NCBI GenBank assembly: GCA_900769875.1
Contig: CAAGII010000216.1
Coordinates: forward strand, 1-5,282
DNA length: 5,282 nucleotides
Direction of reading: 5' to 3'
Origin: Clostridia bacterium
Lineage (GTDB): Bacteria > Bacillota > Clostridia > Christensenellales > Aristaeellaceae
A program made the translations under genes and the position numbers. Below the pieces are notes generated by a model. The model saw only the letters and a program-made list of their open reading frames with translations. It ran no database searches and had not been told where the DNA came from. Positions 1 through 5,282 of the stretch are shown in pieces (within the stretch, counting starts at the first letter, position 1; each line of letters starts with the position of its first letter).

Positions 1-110
1 GAGAAACAGGATGCTGTTTTTTCCCCGTTTTTGCTGCGCAGCTTTCATCTGCAATTCCTCAAAAGGACGCGCGAGCCGCAGCAAGATTTGTCGAATCCTT
101 TGAATGGGCG

Positions 111-139
111 TTGACAAATGGTCAATAATATAGTATAGT
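111..139 (+). promoter_or_regulatory. Sigma-A type promoter of the opp operon
   Basis: A perfect -35 hexamer TTGACA (111-116) is followed by a 17-bp spacer and a -10 hexamer TATAGT (134-139), one mismatch from TATAAT. Transcription should start near 146-147, giving a leader of about 47 nt before oppA. A second TATAGT at 129-134 is too close to the -35 (12 bp) to be used with it. No TG extension precedes the -10. A TTGAC/GTCAA inverted repeat (111-125) covers the -35, so a repressor could act here, but that is inference. Confidence 0.85.
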
Positions 140-181
140 GAACAGTACAGAGAACAGATCAAACTCTCTCAAAAATACTAC

Positions 182-187
182 GGGGTG
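182..187 (+). promoter_or_regulatory. Ribosome-binding site of oppA
   Basis: GGGGTG, continuing into GGTGAT, matches the anti-Shine-Dalgarno end of 16S rRNA and lies 5 nt before the ATG at 193. It supports that ATG as the start, as does the signal peptide that begins immediately at the first codon. Confidence 0.75.
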
Positions 188-192
188 ATATC

Positions 193-1815
193 ATGAAAAA
201 AGTCTTCTGTCTGATTCTGTGCACGATGCTCGCGCTCTGCGCTGCGGCAAGCGCAGAAACCTTCACCTTCATCACGCCCACCGACAATGAGCCGGCATCG
301 CTGAACCAGCTCAAGGGTTGGACGGGAGATTTCTTCAACAACATGTATCTGCTGCAGGCAGGTCTGTTCCGTTATCAGAACGGTGAGGTGAAGAACGAGC
401 TCTGTTCCGATTACACGGTTTCGGACGACGGCCTGGTGTATACCTTCACCATTCGCGACGCACAGTATTCCGACGGCGTTGAAATCAAGGCGCAGGACTT
501 TGTGTTCATGATGAAGTCCTATCTCGATCCGGCCAACGGCGTATCCGGCGGCTCCTTCTACAAGACGATCGGCCTGGTGAACGGCGAAGCCTTCTTTAAC
601 GGCGAGGTGACCGATTTTGAGCAGGTCGGCGTGAAGGCGCTGGATGACAAGACGCTGCAGATGACGCTGACAGCGCCCAACGACGCGCTGGTGAGCAATC
701 TGGCGTATTACATCTTCAGCCCGCTGCGCGAGGACGTTCTGGCCGCGTACGGCGAGGCGATGGGCTCTGCTCCGGACAAGATGGTCTATTCCGGCGCGTA
801 CTGCCTGACGGAGTGGACCGCCGGCGTCAAGCTGACCATGAAGAAGAACGAGCACTACTGGAACGCGGACAATGCGTTCCCGATGGACGAGCTGGTTCAT
901 CTGCTGGTGGGCGACAGCAACACCACCTATTCGCTGTATGAAAACGGCGAGGCGGACGCCATCATCAATGTGGATGCCGAGTACGTGGATCTGCTGGGCG
1001 AGGACATCGTCATCGAGGAGGGCAACCGCATCGAGTTCCTCTGGCTGAACACCTCCGGCGCAAGCGAGGAAACCGCCGCGCTGATGGGCAACATCAACTT
1101 CCGCAGGGCGCTGAGCTATGCGCTCAACCGCGAAGCGATCGTCGCCGCGATCAGCCCCGTTCAGACCCCCTATACGCGCATCACCATGCCGCTGCATTTT
1201 GATGATGAAGGAAACCGCTACGTCGATCTGTATCAGCCGGACACGGTTCCGGTGACGGGCGATTTTGACGCGGCGAAGGCGTACCTTGAGGCTGCGATGA
1301 ACGAGCTGGGCTATGCCTCCGTGTCCGAGCTGCCCGCGCTGCAGTTTGTCACCTATGAGAATGCGCTGCTGAAGGTCTTCGGCGAGACGATGGTGGACCA
1401 GTGGAAGCAGGTGCTCGGCCTGACCAACATTCAGTTCAACCAGTACGCCATCGGCACGGCGCTGGACAAGATCTATTCTGCCGACTTTGACATGTTCTTC
1501 ATCGGCAACGCCATGGGCGATGATGCGGCCGGCCTGTATGACAGCTTCATGCCCGGCGGCGATTATGACTTTGGCTGCTGGATCGGCGATGAGTTTGAAG
1601 CCTTCAAGGCGGCTGCAGAGGCGATCGGGGGAAAGACCGGTGCAGACAAGACGGCGGCGATGGCGGATGCGGAGCAGAAGTTCCTCGATGCAGCGTTTAT
1701 CGTGCCGATCTTCCAGCACAACGATGTCCATGCCTGCCAGAGCTATGTCTCCGGCATGAAGAAGGGCGTCCTGGGCTACGGCTACATGTTTGATGAGCTG
1801 ACGGTCAGCAGGTAA
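193..1815 (+). CDS. oppA: Oligopeptide ABC transporter substrate-binding protein (OppA-like, SBP family 5)
   Basis: This 540-residue protein is the extracellular receptor that captures peptide and delivers it to the OppBC permease. Residues 1-21 form a signal peptide: two lysines, a hydrophobic core, and an ASA|E site for signal peptidase I. Cysteines 6, 10 and 16 are not in a good lipobox, which is unusual for a Gram-positive binding protein. The family-5 pattern is clear at about residues 70-105, with SDDGLVYTFTIR then YSDG and a DFVF segment. The C-terminal part (FIVPIFQHND, then a SGMKKG stretch) is also typical, and the length is normal for OppA. The region where homologues usually carry a Gly-Asp-Tyr-x-Asp-Pro motif reads GNAMGDDAAGL (438-448), so D443 or D444 may be the ligand-amine contact; this alignment is by eye. 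It is first in the operon, right after the promoter. Family assignment is sure; the peptide class bound is not, and a dipeptide or other small ligand is possible. Confidence 0.92.
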   Translation: MKKVFCLILCTMLALCAAASAETFTFITPTDNEPASLNQLKGWTGDFFNNMYLLQAGLFRYQNGEVKNELCSDYTVSDDGLVYTFTIRDAQYSDGVEIKAQDFVFMMKSYLDPANGVSGGSFYKTIGLVNGEAFFNGEVTDFEQVGVKALDDKTLQMTLTAPNDALVSNLAYYIFSPLREDVLAAYGEAMGSAPDKMVYSGAYCLTEWTAGVKLTMKKNEHYWNADNAFPMDELVHLLVGDSNTTYSLYENGEADAIINVDAEYVDLLGEDIVIEEGNRIEFLWLNTSGASEETAALMGNINFRRALSYALNREAIVAAISPVQTPYTRITMPLHFDDEGNRYVDLYQPDTVPVTGDFDAAKAYLEAAMNELGYASVSELPALQFVTYENALLKVFGETMVDQWKQVLGLTNIQFNQYAIGTALDKIYSADFDMFFIGNAMGDDAAGLYDSFMPGGDYDFGCWIGDEFEAFKAAAEAIGGKTGADKTAAMADAEQKFLDAAFIVPIFQHNDVHACQSYVSGMKKGVLGYGYMFDELTVSR

Positions 1816-1864
1816 CGTTCGGATATGATACTGATTCTTGTTAAAATGACTTAATCCGCGCATC

Positions 1865-1970
1865 CTCTTTTCCGCCCTGACTTTGCCTCGCTGCGTTCAA
1901 CGTACCGTGAGTAACGCCTCACTTCACTCGGCTTCGTCAGAGCGAAGAATCTAATGCGCTCTGTTAAGCA
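1865..1970. repeat. Candidate dispersed, structured intergenic repeat between oppA and oppB
   Basis: This stretch is not coding and differs in texture from the flanking genes. It contains an imperfect direct repeat, GCCTCGCTGCGTT (1885-1897) and GCCTCACTTCACT (1916-1928), with 9 of 13 bases equal and a 31-bp period. It also has three small inverted repeats: GTGAG/CTCAC (1907-1911 with 1918-1922), CTTCG/CGAAG (1932-1936 with 1943-1947) and CAGAGCG/CGCTCTG (1938-1944 with 1957-1963). The last two cannot form together. Read on the minus strand it would give a peptide containing KPSEVRRYSRYVERSEAKS, the kind of low-information tail that I recall from spurious gene calls over intergenic repeats. 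That makes a multi-copy element plausible. An untranslated RNA element of the opp mRNA is the alternative. Exact ends are guesses. Confidence 0.4.
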
Positions 1971-1996
1971 TTTCAATTGCGAATCAGTATGGACTG

Positions 1997-2025
1997 CACA
2001 CGCCGCATCTTTTTTGCGGCGTGTG
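1997..2025 (+). terminator. GC-rich hairpin between oppA and oppB, likely attenuator or partial terminator
   Basis: A perfect 11-bp stem pairs CACACGCCGCA (1997-2007) with TGCGGCGTGTG (2015-2025) around a 7-nt loop, TCTTTTT. It is followed by TTTGT, a short and interrupted U-run, so it is probably a weak intrinsic terminator or an RNA 3'-end stabiliser for an oppA-only transcript. It ends 8 nt before the oppB ribosome-binding site and does not cover it. Its position suggests that it sets a high ratio of binding protein to permease. The minus strand has no T-run after the stem, so it is not a terminator in that direction. Confidence 0.6.
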
Positions 2026-2033
2026 TTTGTAAC

Positions 2034-2040
2034 GGGAGGA
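2034..2040 (+). promoter_or_regulatory. Ribosome-binding site that fixes the TTG start of oppB
   Basis: GGGAGGA lies 8 nt before TTG 2049. It decides the start, because the in-frame ATG at 1977 lies upstream of the hairpin, has no ribosome-binding site, and would add 24 residues unlike any OppB start. The ATG at 2041 directly abuts the site and is out of frame. Confidence 0.85.
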
Positions 2041-2048
2041 ATGTCGCG

Positions 2049-2969
2049 TTGAGAAAGTACATTGTTCGCAGGCTGATCATCTCTGTGGTGACCATTCTTG
2101 TTATCGCAACGTGCTGCTTTTTCCTGCTGCGGATACTGCCCGGCAATCCGTTTTCCACGACGGAGCTGCTCTCTCAGGAGCAGATTGACCGGATGATGCA
2201 CTATTACGGCATGGACAAGCCGCTCTTTGAGCAGTACCTGACCTATATGAAAAACCTGCTGCACGGCGACTTCGGCAGCTCGCTCAAGCATACGGGCTGC
2301 TCGGTCAACCAGATGATCATGGAGCGCTTCCCGGCCTCTGCGCAGCTGGGTCTGGAGGCCTTCCTGATTTCTTTCCCGCTGGGCATGCTGTTTGGCATTG
2401 TCTCCGCGCTGAAGAAGGGCACCGTGGTTGACTATGTGCTGGTGATCTTCACGGTGCTGGGCGTCTGTGTGCCGGTGTTCATCGTGGCGGCGCTCCTGCA
2501 GTATGTGTTCGCAATCCGGCTGGGCTGGTTCCCGGTCGCCCAGTGGAAGGGCTTCAACTATACCATTCTGCCGGTGCTGACGCTGTCCATCGGCAGCATT
2601 GCCAACAGAACCCGCGCCATGCGCACGCTGATGCTGGAGGTCATCAACGAGGATTACACGAAGACCGCCAAGGCGAAGGGCCTCTCGAAATTCCAGATCG
2701 TCTGGCGTCATCAGATCCGCAACGCCGTGATCCCGATGCTTCCGTCGCTGGGCATGGAGATTGTGGAGCTGCTGATGGGCTCCTTTGTCGTGGAGCAGAT
2801 CTTTGTGGTGCCCGGTCTGGGCGCGTATTTTGTCAATTCCATCCAGAATCTCGACTATACGATGACGCTCGGCTTGACGGTGTTCCTGGCGATTTTCGTG
2901 GTGAGCGCCAACTTCATCATCGATCTGATTTACGGTCTGGTGGATCCCAGAATCCGCGTTGTCAAGTGA
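2049..2969 (+). CDS. oppB: Oligopeptide ABC transporter permease OppB
   Basis: This 306-residue inner permease pairs with OppC to form the peptide channel in the cytoplasmic membrane. The start is TTG 2049, which gives the typical MRKYIVRRL opening followed at once by transmembrane helix 1 (about residues 9-27). The family hallmark LRILPGNPF follows at 26-35. The external segment at 53-78 (YGMDKPL, then LLHGDFGSS) is also standard for OppB/DppB. Further hydrophobic helices lie near 100-120, 130-155, 172-185, 230-250 and 275-297. The cytoplasmic coupling (EAA) loop is DYTKTAKAKGL at 202-212, which docks on the ATPases. The protein ends in DPRIRVVK, as is usual. Length and motifs are complete and no key feature is missing. 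The 233-nt gap before it is the only large gap in the operon, and oppC follows after 13 nt. The TTG start may lower its translation relative to oppA. Confidence 0.95.
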   Translation: MRKYIVRRLIISVVTILVIATCCFFLLRILPGNPFSTTELLSQEQIDRMMHYYGMDKPLFEQYLTYMKNLLHGDFGSSLKHTGCSVNQMIMERFPASAQLGLEAFLISFPLGMLFGIVSALKKGTVVDYVLVIFTVLGVCVPVFIVAALLQYVFAIRLGWFPVAQWKGFNYTILPVLTLSIGSIANRTRAMRTLMLEVINEDYTKTAKAKGLSKFQIVWRHQIRNAVIPMLPSLGMEIVELLMGSFVVEQIFVVPGLGAYFVNSIQNLDYTMTLGLTVFLAIFVVSANFIIDLIYGLVDPRIRVVK

Positions 2970-2975
2970 GGAGGG
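2968..2975 (+). promoter_or_regulatory. Ribosome-binding site that fixes the GTG start of oppC
   Basis: GAGGAGGG overlaps the oppB stop codon (TGA 2967-2969) and lies 7 nt before GTG 2983. An in-frame TTG at 2959 would place the start inside oppB and ahead of this site, so it is rejected. The overlap with the oppB stop suggests translational coupling. Confidence 0.85.
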
Positions 2976-2982
2976 CGAAATT

Positions 2983-3903
2983 GTGCAATCGAACGTGACA
3001 CAGGAGGATTTTGTCCGCCTGCCCTACAACCGGGAAGCGGCGGACGGCGCCATTCGTCCCAGCCAGAGCTACTGGAGCAGCGTGCTGCGCCGGATGGCAC
3101 GCAACAGGGTGGCCATGGTCAGCGCGGCTGTGATCCTTCTGATTGCGGTGATGTCCGTGATCGGGCCGATGATGGTGCCCTACGGGTATGAACAGACCAG
3201 CCTGATGGAGAGCAACCTGAAGCCGTGCGCCGCCCACTGGTTCGGCACGGACAAGCCGGGACGCGATCTCTGGGCCCGCGTTTGGGTGGGCGCGCGCGTT
3301 TCGCTGATCATCGGCCTGCTGGGTGCGATCATCCCGGCGATGGTGGGCGTGGTGGTCGGCGGCATCTCCGGCTATTTCGGCGGATGGGTGGATATGGTCA
3401 TCACACGGTTCATCGACGTGTGCTCCTGCATTCCTTCGCTGATTTACATCACGCTGATCATGCTGCTGGCGGGCTCGGGGCCGCTGGCGATTGTGCTGGC
3501 GCTGTCCATTACGACGTGGACGGGCTCGGCGCGCATGATTCGCGGCCGCATTCTCCAGTTCAAAAACCGCGAATTTGTGCTGGCGGCCAGGACGCAGGGC
3601 GCGGGCATCGGGCATCAGATCTTCAGAAGCATTCTGCCGAACATCACGGGACAGCTGGTGGTCAACATCACCTCGTCCATTCCGCAGGTGATCTTCATGG
3701 AGGCGTACCTGAGCTTCATCGGCCTGGGCATACAGTCGCCGATGACCTCCTGGGGACAGCTGGCCCAGCTGGGCTCCTCGGTGTTCCGCATTCAACCGTA
3801 CCAGCTGCTGATCCCCGGAACGTTCATCAGCGTGACGATCCTGGCCTTTTACCTGTTTGGCAACTGCCTCAGAGATGCGCTTGACCCGCATCAGATGGAC
3901 TGA
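2983..3903 (+). CDS. oppC: Oligopeptide ABC transporter permease OppC
   Basis: This 306-residue protein is the second channel subunit, partner of OppB. A cytoplasmic N-terminal arm (about 1-42, with SYWSSVLRRMARNR at 29-42) leads into transmembrane helix 1 (about 43-65), the usual OppC N-terminal domain. The strongly conserved FGTDKPGRDLWARV segment (87-100) is followed by GARVSL (103-108). Further helices lie near 109-130, 150-175, 225-240 and 275-297. The coupling loop is EFVLAARTQGA (197-207), and EAYLSFIGLGIQSPMTSWG (240-258) is the family's C-terminal signature. The end, LRDALDPHQMD, is normal. The GTG start is chosen from the ribosome-binding site. The gene follows oppB by 13 nt and precedes oppD by 16 nt, so co-transcription is near certain. 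It could serve a dipeptide system, because DppC proteins share these motifs; the context cannot separate the two. Confidence 0.95.
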   Translation: MQSNVTQEDFVRLPYNREAADGAIRPSQSYWSSVLRRMARNRVAMVSAAVILLIAVMSVIGPMMVPYGYEQTSLMESNLKPCAAHWFGTDKPGRDLWARVWVGARVSLIIGLLGAIIPAMVGVVVGGISGYFGGWVDMVITRFIDVCSCIPSLIYITLIMLLAGSGPLAIVLALSITTWTGSARMIRGRILQFKNREFVLAARTQGAGIGHQIFRSILPNITGQLVVNITSSIPQVIFMEAYLSFIGLGIQSPMTSWGQLAQLGSSVFRIQPYQLLIPGTFISVTILAFYLFGNCLRDALDPHQMD

Positions 3904-3904
3904 C

Positions 3905-3910
3905 GGAGGG
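3905..3910 (+). promoter_or_regulatory. Ribosome-binding site of oppD
   Basis: GGAGGG lies 9 nt before ATG 3920. It rules out the in-frame ATG at 3857, which would overlap the end of oppC by 47 nt and add 21 residues ahead of the usual MEKLLEVRDLRVSF opening. Confidence 0.8.
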
Positions 3911-3919
3911 AACAAATCC

Positions 3920-4957
3920 ATGGAAAAACTGCTGGAAGTCAGGGATCTTCGGGTGTCCTTCAAGGTGTTTAGCGGCGAGGTTGCGGCGGTTCGGGGCGTG
4001 TCGTTTGATCTGTATCCCGGAGAAACGCTGTCGATTGTGGGCGAGTCCGGCTGCGGCAAGTCCGTCTCGATGCAGACCATCATGGGCCTGCTGAAGATGC
4101 CCCCGGCGCAGATCCGGGGCGGAAGCATCCTGTACCGGGGCGAGGAGCTGCTCACCAAGTCCGACAAGGAAATGGAAAAGTACCGCGGCAAGGAGTTTGC
4201 CATGGTGTTTCAGGACTCCATGACCAGCCTGAACCCCACCATGAAGGTGGGCAGACAGCTGTGCGAGGGGATTTGCAAGCACCAGAAGGTGAGCAGGGAA
4301 GAGGCGAAGCGGATCGCTGTGGAGATGCTTGGCAAGGTGGGCCTGCCCAGCCCGGAGCAGACCTTCGGCCGGTATCCGCATACGCTCTCCGGAGGACAGC
4401 GCCAGCGCGTGATGATCGCCATGGCCATCGCCTGCCAGCCCGCCATCCTCTTTGCCGATGAGCCGACGACGGCGCTGGACGTCACGATGCAGGCGCAGAT
4501 CCTCGATCTGATCCGCTCGCTGCAGGCGCAGATGGGGACGTCCGTGATCCTCGTCACGCACGATCTGGGCGTGGTGGCCAAGATGGCGAACCGGATTGCC
4601 GTGATGTACGCCGGACAGATTGTGGAAACCGGAACGGCGGATCAGGTGTTCTACAATGCGAGCCATCCCTATACGTGGGGCCTGATGGATGCCATGCCGA
4701 ATCTGATTCAGGAAAACAAGTCAAAGCTCTATGCCATCGACGGCGCGCCGCCGGATCTGTTCAGCCCGCCGAAGGGCTGCGCCTTTGCAGACCGCTGCCG
4801 CTTCTGCATGCAGGCCTGCAGGAAGGAGGAGCCGCCGGTGTTTATCTGCGATGACGGACATCAGGCGAAGTGCTGGCTGCTGGACGAGCGCGCCAGGGCG
4901 GTTTTGCCGGAGGGCGGACTGAAGGCGCTGCGAAAGGAGGAGACCGGAAATGGCTGA
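3920..4957 (+). CDS. oppD: Oligopeptide ABC transporter ATP-binding protein OppD
   Basis: This 345-residue ATPase powers peptide import together with OppF. All nucleotide-binding motifs are intact: Walker A GESGCGKS (41-48), Q-loop Q98 in VFQDSMTSLNP, signature LSGGQ (156-160), Walker B ILFADE (176-181) with catalytic E181, D-loop ALD (185-187) and switch histidine H214. After residue 245 comes the C-terminal extension typical of Opp/Dpp ATPases, starting at HPYTWGLMDAMP. It contains cysteines at 287, 293, 296, 300, 310 and 318. Four of these (287, 293, 300, 318) sit in the arrangement that binds a [4Fe-4S] cluster in structurally studied DppD/OppD homologues; a cluster here is inference from that. 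The stop codon overlaps the oppF start by 8 nt (ATGGCTGA), so translation is probably coupled. DppD is the only serious alternative name. Confidence 0.95.
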   Translation: MEKLLEVRDLRVSFKVFSGEVAAVRGVSFDLYPGETLSIVGESGCGKSVSMQTIMGLLKMPPAQIRGGSILYRGEELLTKSDKEMEKYRGKEFAMVFQDSMTSLNPTMKVGRQLCEGICKHQKVSREEAKRIAVEMLGKVGLPSPEQTFGRYPHTLSGGQRQRVMIAMAIACQPAILFADEPTTALDVTMQAQILDLIRSLQAQMGTSVILVTHDLGVVAKMANRIAVMYAGQIVETGTADQVFYNASHPYTWGLMDAMPNLIQENKSKLYAIDGAPPDLFSPPKGCAFADRCRFCMQACRKEEPPVFICDDGHQAKCWLLDERARAVLPEGGLKALRKEETGNG

Positions 4958-5282
4958 GCCGCTCATTCAGGTGGATAACCTGTGCAAGTATTTTCAGGTG
5001 GGCCGGGATCGGGTGCTCAAGGCTGTGGACGGCGTCAGCTTCACGATCAACCGCAGGAGCACGCTGGGTCTGGTGGGCGAGTCCGGCTGCGGCAAGACCA
5101 CGGTTGGCCGCGCGCTGATGCGCCTGTATGAGCCGGACGGCGGACAGGTTCTCTTTGATGGGCAGGACATCTTCAGGCTCGGACGCAGGGAGGAGAAGGC
5201 GCTCACCCGGCGCATGCAGATGATCTTTCAGGATCCTTACGCCTCGCTGAATCCGTATTACACGGTGGAGGAAATCGTCAGC
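4950..5282 (+). CDS. oppF: Oligopeptide ABC transporter ATP-binding protein OppF (5' part, cut by the window)
   Basis: The first 111 residues of the second ATPase are present, and the frame is open to the last base; the full protein is usually about 310-330 residues. ATG 4950 lies 9 nt after GGAGG (4936-4940) and overlaps the oppD stop. Walker A is GESGCGKT (43-50), and the Q-loop is Q94 in MIFQDPYASLNP. The FQDPYASLNP form is characteristic of OppF/DppF and separates it from OppD. Ahead of Walker A, the usual Gly-Glu of this strand is replaced by R36-S37 (INRRSTLGLVGES), a small oddity that should not by itself disable ATP binding. The signature, Walker B and switch histidine lie beyond the window, so intactness cannot be judged. 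It heterodimerises with OppD under OppBC. Confidence 0.93.
   Translation, partial: MAEPLIQVDNLCKYFQVGRDRVLKAVDGVSFTINRRSTLGLVGESGCGKTTVGRALMRLYEPDGGQVLFDGQDIFRLGRREEKALTRRMQMIFQDPYASLNPYYTVEEIVS

Noticed and set aside
1..110. A terminator or gene end upstream of the opp promoter
   Set aside because: The T-runs near 16-33 are not preceded by a convincing stem on either strand, and no open frame here looks like a real protein.
1819..1847. A second promoter for oppBCDF using TAAAAT at 1842-1847
   Set aside because: No acceptable -35 lies 16-18 bp upstream, and the candidate near 1962-1990 matches its -10 at only 3 of 6 bases.
178..1863. A 561-residue open frame on the minus strand across oppA
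   Set aside because: It is the antisense shadow of a GC3-rich gene. The product is rich in Arg, His, Val and Leu with no recognisable domain, whereas the plus strand encodes a clear family-5 binding protein with promoter, ribosome-binding site and signal peptide.
1977..2048. An upstream ATG (1977) as the start of oppB
   Set aside because: It has no ribosome-binding site, the extension would be coded by the hairpin sequence, and the standard OppB N-terminus begins at TTG 2049 with a well-placed GGGAGGA.
2959..2982. An earlier TTG (2959) as the start of oppC
   Set aside because: It lies ahead of the GAGGAGGG site and inside oppB. GTG 2983 has the right spacing.
2962..4203. A 413-residue open frame on the minus strand across oppC and the start of oppD
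   Set aside because: It has low-complexity His/Arg/Asp-rich composition and no domain, and it spans two real genes and their gap. The same reasoning removes the minus-strand frames at 1851-2711 and 3869-4666.
1..5282. A novel multi-gene system hidden in the window
   Set aside because: Every well-supported gene belongs to the standard OppABCDF importer in its usual order, with intact motifs and no inserted or fused domain. Only the oppA-oppB gap is unexplained.

Overview
The window holds one ordinary, well-conserved operon for an oligopeptide-type ABC importer, all on the + strand, in the order oppA-oppB-oppC-oppD-oppF. The last gene runs off the right edge. I see no transposon, phage, CRISPR, tRNA or rRNA sequence, and no sign of an undescribed system; the more interesting material is non-coding and lies between oppA and oppB. 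The DNA is GC-rich with strong G/C preference at third codon positions. Shine-Dalgarno sites are strong (GGAGG-type), and TTG and GTG starts are used alongside ATG. With the protein style this suggests Bacillota, probably a GC-rich gut-type Clostridia; a Christensenellales-like lineage is a guess from the signal-peptide style. No marker gene is present to confirm this.

Layout: bases 1-110 contain no gene or clear terminator that I can support. A textbook sigma-A promoter (TTGACA, 17-bp spacer, TATAGT) lies at 111-139, and a good ribosome-binding site precedes oppA. oppA (193-1815) encodes the secreted peptide-binding protein. A 233-base gap follows (1816-2048). It holds a structured, repeat-like stretch (about 1865-1970) and then a perfect 11-bp GC-rich hairpin with a weak T-run (1997-2025), just before the oppB ribosome-binding site. 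oppB (2049-2969, TTG start) and oppC (2983-3903, GTG start) are the two membrane permeases. oppD (3920-4957) and oppF (4950-5282, partial) are the two ATPases.

The parts form one machine: OppA captures peptide outside the membrane, OppB and OppC form the channel, and OppD and OppF hydrolyse ATP on the cytoplasmic face. From oppB onward the genes are tightly packed (13-nt gap, 16-nt gap, 8-nt overlap), which indicates co-transcription and probably translational coupling. The hairpin after oppA fits the common arrangement in which the binding protein is made in excess of the membrane parts. The actual substrate (oligopeptide, dipeptide or another family ligand) cannot be fixed from sequence alone.
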